Assembly (NCBI GenBank): GCA_001598975.1
Contig: BBXU01003063.1
Coordinates: forward strand, 1 to 37,819
DNA from: Parachlorella kessleri
Lineage: Eukaryota > Chlorophyta > Trebouxiophyceae > Chlorellales > Chlorellaceae
Direction: 5' to 3'
DNA length: 37,819 nt
The notes under the pieces are model-generated. The model saw nothing but the letters and a program-made list of their open reading frames with translations, was not told where the DNA came from and did no database searches. The position numbers and the translations under genes are program-made. Of this stretch, positions 23,656 to 33,833 are shown in pieces (positions within the stretch are counted from its first letter, which is position 1; every line of letters begins with the position of its first letter).

Positions 23656-24243
23656 TGGCGGCTTGTTGCGGAGGCACTGGTGACCTCCCGGCTGCGGTTC
23701 TCACGTGGGCGGTGCAGGTGCTGCTTTCTGACTCCATTGCCTGTGGATAATTTTGTCCATTCTGTCAATCTGAACCCTCACGGCCGACCCCAGTATGATT
23801 TTATTGCATGCTACTGCTCCGTTGGCAGTAAGGCGTGACACTGCTTACCTATGCAGCAGGTGTCACATCAGCAGGTATCAGTGACGTATTACAAGCTTGA
23901 TCAGCTGAGCTCACATCAGAAACAGTGGGGTGATCACCAAGTGTGTATGTCTTTGCAGTGGGTGTACAAAGTGTTGAGGAGACATTGACGGTGCTCATAT
24001 GTCCTTGACAAGTTGCGCAACTCTTTGGGATCGATACTTGCCTTCATCCAAGGTTGATTACTACCTTTTTCGACTTCTTTTCTTTCTCCTATGTCAGCCA
24101 TGCCTGACTATCCACCTGAAACTGTTGACCCCTGTGTTCCTCCCTCCCCCGGCGCCTTTACGTAAGATTTATCCTAAACAGGTCAATGAACAGAACCCTT
24201 ATAAGGCTTTCTTAGATGGAAATGCAACTGGGAACCATTAAGG
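23656..24243. other. Intergenic region upstream of PIG-U
   Basis: These 588 bp between FAS1 and PIG-U are relatively T-rich, notably 24050-24100. A short open frame ends immediately before the PIG-U ATG but has no recognisable content, so it is taken as promoter and 5' UTR. Confidence 0.5.
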
Positions 24244-27200
24244 ATGTCAGTCGCCAGCACCCTAGAACTCGTGATGGTCCAGGTGGACACATACCTGCTT
24301 CCAATACTAATCAGGCTGTGCCTGCTGGTCTTAGGAGTTGGCAAACAACTCCAGGATCAGATGGAGACATCCTCTTCCTTCATGGGCTTGAGCGCCATCA
24401 GGGAAAGTTGGGCGCGCACGGTCAGCCTGGGCACACCCCAGCAAACCGGCAGCTATGTTCCACACAACCCCTTCTTATACTTCTTGAACAAGGGGGAGCT
24501 GACCAGCACCGGTGGTAATCAGCTCGTAACACCTCTGCCGAACCTTGTAGCAGACACCCTCACTGCCACCCTGCTGTCGCGGGTTGCCAACAAAGCCGCC
24601 GGTGAGCAGCGACGAGGCTTACAACGGTGCCGCCTCTCTGTCATGTCCCTGGCATCTGGTATTTGTAGCCTGATATATCCTGCCTGTGCAGGGCAGGCTT
24701 ACCTGTGGAGCCCTTTCGCCATCCTGGCTTGCGTGTCAGGCTCGGCCGCTCCCCTGCACAACCTGCTGGTGCTGCTCGCTACCTTTGCCGCTGTCCGTGG
24801 CCGGCCTTTGCTCGCTGGTGCAGCACTGGCAAGCGCTGCACAGCTATCATTAACCAGCCTCACATTTGCGGTAGGGGGGTTTGAGCCGAGCTGCCCCACG
24901 GTGGCTGTAGCGGGCCTTTTACCTTACATGGGAGCATAACAAAACCATCGCGCGAGCCCTGCCAATTACAGGCTGGTGCATTGCCCTCATGTTGCAGCCA
25001 ACATGCCTGGCAAGCTTCAGTATACCTTTGCTGGGACTCCTTCCATGGCGGCCGCCTTTATAGGTGATAAGGAGATGGCTGCCTGCCGCAGGTTCCCCTC
25101 CTAGCAGCACTATGCTTGCCTCCTGGGGCAGTCCAAGGCACGTCCCGGCAAGGCAGTGCACCTTTGCAGCCTGGCAAGCGGGGTGAGCAGGCGGACAGGG
25201 CAACTGCAGGCCAGCAGGCCAGCTGTCAAGCCCCAGAGCAGGGCAGTGATGCAGACAGCAGGGTCACGGCTGAGCTGCAGCATCCAGAGCAGGAGGCAGC
25301 TGGCTACATGGAGACCCGGCACAATGTTGACACCAATGGCGAACACCTTGAGAAGAGGATGCACAGCCAAGGCACCAGTGAGCCGGGCAAGGGCAGCAGC
25401 CGAAGGGACAGCGGTGAGGTGAAGGGTGTAGGTCAGGCCTGGGTTTCCGACAGGCAGTCAAGTGCCACTGCAGTGCCAGCTACCCAAGCCACGGGGCACT
25501 GGGGCAGTTCTGATGGTGGCGGGGCCAACACAACGCGGGCAGTGTCGCGCTGTGCCATGTTCGCCGCCTCGCTGGCAGGTGCCACGGCTCTGTTGTTGCT
25601 GGCCGAGGGCGCAGTTGTGACCGTTTGGGCGCCTGCGCCACCAAGAGGTGCCCCAAACCGGGCTCAGCAGGGGCTGCTGCAGCGTGCTGCAGTGGCAGCA
25701 GGGCCGGAAGGAGCAGCTGGAGTAGCCATAAGGCGGCCAGGAATCTCAGCCGGGTTGCAACCTCCCACCTTTGGTTGGGTCAGGAGAGGGGAGCAGCCAG
25801 CAGTGGCAGCGGCAGCAGCAGCGCCAGCCAGCTGGCTGGGTGCAGCATGTGGCCCTTGGCGGCTAGCAGTACAGCGCTGGAGCGAGCGGCTGCGGTCTTT
25901 AGTCCTGGCGGAGGAACTCCACCCAAACCTGGGGCTGCAGTGGTACTTCTTTGCGGAGGTGTTCCCCCGGTTCAGGTGCGGGCCTGGCCTTTTGGGGATA
26001 CTTCTTCAAGCATGCAAGAGGCGCCATGGAATATGGTTCCTGGCTGCAAGGTGGCCCCAACTTTCAAACGGTGGGGAGCACGTGCACAGCCGGCAGAAGC
26101 TGGAAAAAGCATGCCTGCGGGGGGAAGGGCTGTGTGGACTGTCATCAGGCAAAGCGTCTTGCTGTCCCATCTGGAGGGAAACCCGACGTGTGTTACAGAG
26201 CATGTTATCTGTGAATCTACTACCTGGCCCATGTGTTATGTGCCAGGCAGCTTGCGGGCATAGTGTTTGTCGTCCAGCAGGAGCATTTGATATCCTGAAG
26301 CGAATTGATGCGCTGGGTATCAAATATGCATGCACCCACAAGTTGCCCAAAGCTACATTTTCCAAGCAGCCAGCCAGGCTATGGGGTGTTCCGCTGCCTC
26401 TTGTTGTAGGCCCTTCTTCCTCTACTGGTTCGCGGTGGCCCCCGTGGCAATGAGCCTTCCCTTGGCGTTGCGTTTCCCGCGGGAGCCGCTGCTGTGCCTG
26501 CTGTGCCAGGCCATCACAAACTGCCTGCTGGGGCCGCACCCCACGTATGGCGACATTGCCCTTTGGCTGGTGAGTCGTCCTTCACCGCTGGCAAGGGTCA
26601 CCATCGGCCCTTAGGCCACAATTTGACAGGAAAACTCACACACACAGAGGCCATGCAGACAGCCAGGGGCCTTCGTACCCAGCTTAGTCATCTCTGCTGC
26701 TGTTGTTCATGATGACAACTAGTGGGGGCCGTGACGATGCAGCCACTGGTCTGACCTGGCGCCATTGGCGACTTTCTGGGACCAGTCAGGAGCACGCCCA
26801 CTACCCTGGGGCCTGGGGGGGTAGCCACCACCAAGGCTTGCAAGTTGTGTGCGTGCTGTGCCCAAGGGAAGCAAGAAGTCTCGGCTTCCTAGTGTTCGGA
26901 CTCCCTCGTCCCATTGTGCAGGGCCTGTTGCCTGTGGCAGCTCCACAGCTGGCAACCATGAGGGGCAAGGGCTGGTGGGCGGTCTCATTCCTGGCCATTC
27001 TCACCTTGAACACTGCTGCCTACCAGGTAGGTGTCTTGAACTATTATAATCGACCACCCTTCTTGCTGGGACTGGGAGGCACTGGGGGCACACAGGGCAG
27101 AATACCCACGCAAATATAGCTGCATGGGGGTTGTGGGAGTGCATCACATATATAAGTAAGTATCGTGGTGGTGTGCCGTTCAATCATGATTGGTCCCCAA

Positions 27201-27588
27201 CTGGCTGCTTGGGATGTTCCCCCACCTTACCCACTTCGGTGGGGAGCCCAGATTTGTGTTCAAGCACCTCATGGCGCTCTGGATGCTGTGTGGGCTTCAA
27301 TTCCTTTTCAGCCTGGATGCTATGCAACGACAACCCCGGGCTCTGGGCCTGCCTGGGGAGCACATACCCACCAAGTGGTACTGGTGGCAGGCAAAAGCGG
27401 ACAAAGTGGAACTCTGGGTGCCTTGTATTGGCATGCAGCTTTGGTGGGTGCGAGGCGTCGTGAATGCTAACTTCCTGTACGGCGCAAACCTTGCCTGGGC
27501 AGCCTGGCAGGTGCTTTTCCTGGTGCAGCTGGTCAAGGCAGCCGCAAGGCTGCAGGTGTCGGAGCAGCATGCACAGCACAGGCAGTAG
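24244..27588 (+). CDS. PIGU: GPI transamidase subunit PIG-U (CDC91 homologue)
   Basis: Exons 24244-24601, 24692-24870, 25092-25975, 26410-26569, 26922-27026 and 27439-27588 are phase-consistent GT-AG and give 611 aa. PIG-U is a multi-pass ER protein of the GPI transamidase, which transfers GPI anchors to proteins. Recognisable family blocks in order: SLGTPQQTGSYVPHNPFLYF (the SPYSG...HxxPL region), LWSPFAILACVSGSAAPLHN (the LNPY...CVAKST..NN block), SLTSLTFAVPLL, LHPNLGLQWYFFAEVF, GPHPTYGDIALWL and VVNANFLYGANLAWAAWQ. Most homologues have about 400-440 residues; the excess comes from two polar low-complexity stretches in exon 3, about residues 195-330 and 351-435, either side of a membrane span (RCAMFAASLAGATALLLLAE). 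A strong GTGAGC at 25182 inside exon 3 could be an alternative donor. ATG 24244 was taken because the first membrane helix follows it. Confidence 0.92.
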
Positions 27589-28440
27589 GGACAGAAGAGG
27601 AGAATGACAGGTGCTCCTCATAGTGCAACTAGTCAAGGGAAGCAGCTGTGTCATAATAGTAGGCTTGTCAGCTGGAGCAGGGCCGTCGGTAGGCTTCTTG
27701 CTAGCCTAGCATAGGGCAGCAGGCGGGCGCATCAATGAACTAAGTGGGCTGACAGCAAGAGGGCAGGAGTCGTTGAGCGAGTGAAGCGAGGCATGTGGTA
27801 GTCCTGCATGTGTACTTGGTGAATGATAGACACTGTTGTTGTAGAGGCCCCCTGAACCGTTGAAGAGGGTTGCGAGGAGGTGCATGGTTTTTCAAAGTCT
27901 TGTCTGGTACTGATGATGATGGCACGCAAGCATCAAGCACTCTTATTGTCTGACACCAGACTTGAGCTACCCTGGTCGTCCGCTAGGACAGCGGAAAGCT
28001 CATGCACCACCCCCAGGGGTTTACAGCTAATCTCTAGAGACCCTCATCGGGCGTCATATGCAACCAAACATCGCCTCCTTATGTCACCACCCCATCTGAC
28101 GGCTGCAGGATGTGCTGCAATCCCGCAGAGACCTGCAAGAAAGGGTCATGACAGGGACCTTGACTGCTTGTGCAACGTCTTCGGACATGTTACAAGCAGG
28201 GAGGCTGTTTATGGCCGTTAACTGCCCAGCCACTGCGTTGCCCCTGGCTACGGCGACCATCTCAAGCCCCGTTCTGTGTAACTCTTGGCAGACGTATGCT
28301 GTGCCTCTACATGCTCGTGGCTTCCCACAAGCACTTGGTAAAGCCTATCGTCACATTCACTTACCAGCGGTCCACTGGGAGCGGTCTGCTGCCTCAGACC
28401 ACAGCCCCTGCCACTCCGGTGCATCCGGCAGTAGCCATCC
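27589..28440. other. Convergent intergenic region between PIG-U and MED22
   Basis: These 852 bp hold two 3' ends. If the GTAAGA in the last MED22 exon is a real donor, a further MED22 exon could lie here on the minus strand, but none was recognised. No other gene was seen. Confidence 0.45.
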
Positions 28441-29630
28441 TCAACATTGGCTTGGAGCATGCGCTACTGTGCCACCATCACCACATCTTACCGCTTGTCG
28501 GCGGTCCAGCTGCTGTGCCTGCTGCTGCTGCCGCTGGTACTGGTGCCCCTCATGCCCCTGCTTCTGCGCCTCTTGTATCGCTGCCTCAACCGCAGCAAGC
28601 CTCGCCTGCAGCTCCACCAGTGAATTTACACTTATTCGTTTCTTAAGGTGGCCCCAAGCCAGTATAGCGGTAGGCCATGCTAATGACAGGTTCAAGCACG
28701 AGCTGAAATTCTCAGCAGACACCCTGCATCCAAATCTGACAGCTCATAGCTGCCTAAAATCACATGGGCTGCCAGCCACAGGAAAGGGTACACTCGCATG
28801 CAGCCATGCCGCATCTTCTGTCAGCGCCTCAGTCGCTGCAACCTCAGCATTGCGCTCAGCAAGTTCTTCAATCACAAGCCAAGGCTGGAAGCAAGACTGA
28901 ACTCGCCTGCAGGTCGGCAAGTGTTTCCCCCGCCAGCGCCTTGGCCTCCGCCACCTCGGCATTGCGCCCAGCAAAGTCGTTCAGCAGGGCGTTGCGCTTC
29001 AGCTCTGCTACAATGCCCAGCAAGGCGCCCGCGGAGGCAAGAAGCTTCTCTACAAAGACCTCCATCAACTCCCCAGGAACCTTGGTGGTGGCCCCCTGCA
29101 GCAGCAGCGGCAGCAGCAGAAATGCTCAGGCACTTGCGCCAACTCTGACGGCATAACTCGCACACAGACCCCACCATCAACAGCTGTGATTTCCTAATTG
29201 CCGTACCTGCCTCCAACACTATACAAGCAGCGAGTGGCATGTGCTTGCGGCACTTGTGAGGCTTGAGTACAAAGTTTGTGGCCTGCTGCACAGTTTAGTT
29301 GCATGAGGTGAGGGAAGGGTGGTACCCCAGCACACCCCTGTTGCAACTGAGGGCCAAGTTTCCAAGGTCCCCACGCCTCCTCAGCTCCTGTTGTGGCAAT
29401 TCGCTGTGCTGAGTCAGGCCCAAGCCGAGACCAAGGGCACCAAACAAGATAGACAGTCTAGCAGACCACATATAACCAGCCACAGCTGTTAATCAGTGCA
29501 AGTGGCTCGCCTGCGCTCTCCCCACGTCTGCGTGGTCCTCTGCCACCTTGGCTGCTTTTATCAGATTGGTAAAGCTATCCAGCATACTTGTATACTCTGC
29601 AAGGACCCTGTCCTTCACAGAGGAGGACAT
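28441..29630 (-). CDS. MED22: Mediator complex subunit 22 (MED22/Surf5)
   Basis: Exons in transcript order: 29630-29511, 29095-28907, 28605-28441; 157 aa, close to plant MED22. MED22 is a small helical Mediator head subunit that helps link transcription factors to RNA polymerase II. The signature is clear: VLAEYTSMLDSFTNLIKAAK (helix 1), then VGRAQG, then the hallmark GIVAELKRNALLNDFAGRNAEV, corresponding to LVSDLKQ..LNDF in animals and plants. A Gln-rich coiled segment (EAAIQEAQKQ, QRQQQQAQQ) closes the protein. Both introns begin with GC rather than GT (CGCAG|GCGAGC and TGCAG|GCGAGT). The GC reading of intron 1 is supported because it keeps VGRAQG aligned with the family; a GT donor 12 bases earlier would delete it. 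The last exon is read to the TGA at 28441; a GTAAGA within it at about 28494 might splice to an unrecognised further exon, so the C-terminal 16 residues are uncertain. Confidence 0.88.
28800..28880 (-). pseudogene. Degenerate duplicate of MED22 exon 2 within intron 2
   Basis: The minus strand here encodes EELAERNAEVAATEALTED followed by AAWLHASV. It parallels the end of exon 2 (NDFAGRNAEVAEAKALAGE, then TLADLQASSV), and the DNA matches over about 75 bp including the GCGAGT donor context. The bases before its donor read CTGCAT instead of CTGCAG, and no acceptor in matching phase was found, so it is probably inactive. Confidence 0.75.
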
Positions 29631-29827
29631 GGTGAACCTATAGGCAAGATGCAATACCAGAGAACCAGCAGTAATACATTCCTCGAGGAGCGTTAGTAGC
29701 TAGTTCCTCTGCCAAGGGATCGAGACGCCAGCTGTGAGCGTAAGGAGCGCTGGCGGGGAAACAGAGTCTTGAGCAGTGAACGGAAACATGTCTGCACAGC
29801 CTGACAGACCCCGGCAGTGCGTTGTAC
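29631..29827. promoter_or_regulatory. Divergent promoter of MED22 and the FtsJ/RlmM-like gene
   Basis: Only 197 bp separates the two start codons, so both 5' UTRs and core promoters must be compact or overlapping. No TATA or CCAAT element was identified. In-frame stops upstream of both ATGs support the chosen starts. Confidence 0.45.
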
Positions 29828-32800
29828 ATGCTTTGTTGGAGAAGCCAAGGGAGCGTGATGACAGCCATTCTTCCCATGATGGATTGTGTCTTAAGAGTGC
29901 AACAAGAAGGTATGCACAGGATGCTGCTGCAGAGCACTACCAGGCCTATTCAACGTGCTGAAAACACGATAATTGTGCACGAGTGTGCATGCACGGCAAC
30001 TCCTCCTCGTGCTTGCTTGTCAGGGCACGCGCTGCGCTTCCGGGCCCATCACACAAAGTATCCCTATCTCTTCCCACCGGGCTTTGGAACCGAGGTGCGA
30101 GGCCCACACCGCCCTTGGCTCTGCATACCAGCGCCCCAGAAGCAGGAGTACTGGAGTGCTCTGAGGGAACCGTGAAGGCATTGTGCACGTGTTGTGCAGG
30201 CAGTCCAAATCCACCTGGGTAATGCCGGCCTAGTGCTCTATCGCTGCGTCAGCTGCTCGCCAGCCTCAGTTAACGCCTGGCTTGAGGGTAGCATCCTCAG
30301 GTGCAGTGTTGGACGGGTCCTTTGGTTCAGCCAGGATGGCGCATGCCAGGCGGCCAACAAACAGGTGCGAGGGAGCATGTGGCTGCAGTCACTCCTGTGC
30401 TTGCGTTGGACCCTTTGCCAGCTCCGCTGCCGTGAATATGCAAGATGAAAGTGGAGCAACAGGGCGCAGCGCGGTGCATGGCTGTCATGGCAGCGGCAGG
30501 TAGCTGGGACACACAGGTGCCCTACATGTTGCGGCCTGTGAGCCGTACAGCTCCTGAAACTCTTCCTCCTGGGCATCCCCGCAGGAGCTTGTAGCGCAGC
30601 TTACTGAGCTTGCCGCAGTCCTGGACAGGACAGCAGGCGCAGCAGGTGGCTGTGTGCTGCGGCTGCAGTGTGAGCCCAGAGCCTTGGAAGAAGAGTTGGG
30701 GGTGAGTGGGCTGACTCCACGGGGCTGCTCCTAAGCCATCATTTGGCGGGTGCTTTTCTCAGTCAACGTGTGAACTGATCAGGAGTAGGCCTCCTTTGGG
30801 TGGCCTGCTGCATGCCCCCCATGAAGTCTACTGTTAACCACTGACTCTCGACTGCCCGGTGCAAAAGGGCTATGAAGCTCTGGTGCTCCCTTGGTGCAGG
30901 ACTTGCTCCCACTTACGGTTCAGCTGCACCCTGTGCATTTCACCCATATCGTGCATGTACTGCACTGGGAGGGGCAGTACAGGTGAGCAGTACCTGTCCT
31001 AGGTAAAGTGCCATGATGATCCTCTGTGCCGAGTGTTGAGATGCAGAGGAATTGCATGTTCAAGCAGAGGTCTTTGTTAAAATGCACAATGCCATGCATA
31101 TATTGCGTGGCATGTGGCAAGGTGACCTGCGGGGTGGGTGGCTGAGCAATGTCCTCTGGAGTGGCACTTGTATGATCTGCCACACCTACTCGTATATGAT
31201 GTAACTACCCCCGTCTGTCCATTCCCAGATTTCATGCCCAGCCTGGGAGCCTATTCTGGCGGAACTCGCCCACCAAGCAGGAACGTGTGAAGGGGCAGGT
31301 GTGCAAGGCGGCAGGCAAGATTGCGGAAGCGCTGGCTGTGGCCCAGTTTCAGCCCTCCTCGGGCGTGGCTATCGACATAGGTACGCCCGAGGCGCCAGAT
31401 CTTCTTGGGGGCCCTCACAACACTTGGGGCTTCTGGACTTGCCCAAGGGGTCAGAGGTCTCTGTACTTTGGGGGCCGACTCTGATTGAGGTCTCACGTCA
31501 TGCATCGCACAGGGGTCAAAGGGGCCGGTGCCCACTTGCAGCATGTGTTTCACCCCTCATTGGAACGACTCTCCCTTGGCTGACTGCCTGGCCCCTGGAC
31601 CTGGGTAGTACTCTGCAGGCGCCGCCCCCGGCAGTTGGACCGCCTACCTGGCCCAGCACATGCAGCGCGTGATCGCGATCGACCCTGCTGAGTTGGACCC
31701 CAGCGTGGCAAGTCATCCCAGCGTAATCCACCTGCGCTGCAAAGTTGAGGAGGCGGTTCGCACCGGGTTGCTAGCCAGCCTGGTGGGCTTCATTGACACA
31801 CCCGTCGCCCATGGCCCTGAAGGGGCGGGCGACATTTTTGCTCCAGCTAGGGCCGCCAAAGACGATGACAGCCAGGCGTGCGTTACCGCGGCAGGGGCAT
31901 CTGACCGCTGCCAGGCGCGCTGCTGTGGTAGTGAATGCGCGGGGCTGGGTTCCGCACCGGCAGGGGCTGGCGAGGGGCCTGGTCCGAGCGTTACGGAGCA
32001 GGCCGTCGCAGCACGAGCAGCAGCAGCAGCAGCTGGTGGGGTAGTTTCCTTACACCCAAGCAGCGACGCGGCAGGGGCAGCGGCTGCACAGGAGCCCACG
32101 CAGAGGCATAATGCCGCAGCAGCGGCAGCACAGCCAGCTGCTGCAGCTGGCGTGCTTGCTGAAGCAGACGTGCTGGTTTGTGACATGAATGCCCACCCCT
32201 CGGAGATGCTGCGCCTGCTGGCGGATATGGCGGGCTATCTGCGCCCTGGGGGGCTGGCAGTATTGACACTGAAGTTCTTTGGGAAGGGCAGGTGGGTGAG
32301 GTCTTTAGAGAGGCACCCCCCCTGTGCTGATGCTGAACAGCTCCGTCGTGGCTGCTGATAGTAGAGATCGGCGATCAAAGGGTTGGGAGTGGCCGGGCGC
32401 TGTCATCATCAATGCTTGTGGCAAGCGTTACCAACTGAGCGGCCAGGCGCAGCTCAGGGTGGATACTGAGATTGGCCTGGGCATCCTCTGAACCTTTGCC
32501 AGGATTTGTTTACAAGACCCCTGTATGTCAGGTGGAGGTTGTGGCAGGGTCCCCTCCGGCCACGGCTACAGGGCCCTGTTTGTGGTTCGCGCCGGAGGCT
32601 TCCTACCTGCTGGCTTTATGCCTATGGCTGCCTGAGTGACAAAAGATAGACGCTGTGTGGTGTTGTGCAGGGACAAGTCCAAGTGGAAGGCACTATTGAA
32701 AGCCGAGCTCGGCTGCCTGGGCTTTCATGATGTGAAGGTAGAATGGCTGGTGGCTAACACACAGCATGAGCGGACGTGCATCGCGAGGAGGCTGCCCGCT

Positions 32801-32830
32801 GACGTGGCGCAGCTGCCGGAACCTGCCTAG
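29828..32830 (+). CDS. FtsJ/RlmM-like SAM-dependent RNA 2'-O-methyltransferase
   Basis: Exons 29828-29909, 30024-30094, 30200-30364, 30585-30701, 30900-30982, 31229-31380, 31619-32291 and 32671-32830 give 500 aa, all GT-AG and in phase. The C-terminal half is a Rossmann methyltransferase: SAM-binding motif I AIDIGAAPGSWTAYL (about 218-233, split by an intron after DI), motif II RVIAIDPAEL, motif IV VLVCDMNAHPSEM (about 408-420), and PGGLAVLTLKFFGKGR with the candidate catalytic lysine. Asp in CDM and Lys in TLKFF fit the K-D-K-E tetrad of FtsJ-type 2'-O-methyltransferases. The CDM...P form and a substrate-binding N-terminal region recall RlmM, a 23S rRNA enzyme. An Ala/Gly-rich insertion of about 125 residues (roughly 275-402) separates motif II from IV. 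The first exon was chosen because only its frame supplies the phase-1 end needed by exon 2. rRNA as substrate is inference; the compartment is unknown. Confidence 0.88.
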
Positions 32831-33833
32831 TTGCGGTACCGGCTGACGGAAGGATTAAATGGCTGGAGCGAGGAATGCACAGCACTGGGAGCGAGAGCTG
32901 CATTTGCAAGGGTGGTGGCAGGCCGCAAGTGTAGGTGAAGGGCCGCTAGGGCAGGCACGCACGATTTTCTAACTACAGGCCGGCAAGCGTTGAAGCTTAT
33001 GTACTCTTGCTCGCTTGTGTGTGGTATGGTGCCTGTTGTTGGGCGTGGAACCTCCTAAGTGCCTGTACCAGCCATAGTGAGTTAGAAGCTGCTCTGGCAA
33101 GAGGCCCCAATTGACGATGTTTATGAGGGGTGTGCGCAACCAACCCTTTTAGTTAGCCCCAGCCTGGGGCCAGAGGTAGGGTATAACTACAACGTCATCC
33201 AGAGCCAGCTGAAGCCTCTCACAGATGTAAGGGAGAGTAGTCTTAAGCGCAGATTGACAGTAAGGCAGGTATCTCATCAACTGTGGTGCATTCGTCGTAT
33301 TATGATAACACAGGATGGATTCTTCCGCACTAGGTAGGGCAGCATGGGGGGGGAACCTTCCACAGAGTCTGGTCAGATGCAAATTCACGCTTGTCCTGAT
33401 GCGGCCGCAACAGGACGCTCGGAGTGCGGCGAATTGCGCCTATCATGACATGTGCATAAGGATTCATCGTTCATACTGGTATCTAGCCAGCCGTTGAGCA
33501 TTTAGCAATGCGTCCCCAACCTGACCCGTGCCTTGCCTTGTCCTCAGTCACGCCTAGCCTGTAGTCCCACGGTCGCCTAAGCCCCACCAACAGTCAGCGG
33601 AGCTAATAGGTAGCCGCCGCAATGTCCAAACCCGCATTTGAAACCCATTCGCCGAGCCTAAGCTGCAGTGAAGCGACATTGGCCGCACATTCAGCCGCTG
33701 ATTCGGTGCTGCGACCTACAATTCGTACTTTTGACCCCGGAAGTCAGGACCACTGGGCGCAGATTTGGTGCATCCGCCGGACGCTGGCTCCACTTGTTTC
33801 TCAAGCCTATGCCACTTGATTACCTTACCCACG
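32831..33833. other. Intergenic region with no supported gene
   Basis: About 1 kb lies between the methyltransferase stop and the next plus-strand gene. It contains a small perfect inverted repeat (GCCCCAG/CTGGGGC, 33156-33170). Open frames around 33622-33958 lack splice or domain support, and part of this may be the 5' UTR of the next gene. Confidence 0.45.

Noticed and set aside
23999..24241. Open frame before PIG-U
   Set aside because: T-rich, no domain or splice pattern; it stops just before the PIG-U ATG and is treated as 5' sequence.
25976..26453. Open frame continuing past PIG-U exon 3
   Set aside because: Family alignment requires splicing at 25975 to 26410 (GPHPTYGDIALWL block); the read-through has no PIG-U similarity.
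27165..27438. Open frames just upstream of the last PIG-U exon
   Set aside because: Only splicing from 27026 to 27439 restores the conserved C-terminal block; the 27190 frame is merely open upstream of the acceptor.
29788..29909. ATG at 29788 as start of the methyltransferase
   Set aside because: Its frame ends in phase 2 and joins to a frame that cannot reach exon 3 without an impossible 36-bp intron; ATG 29828 fits.
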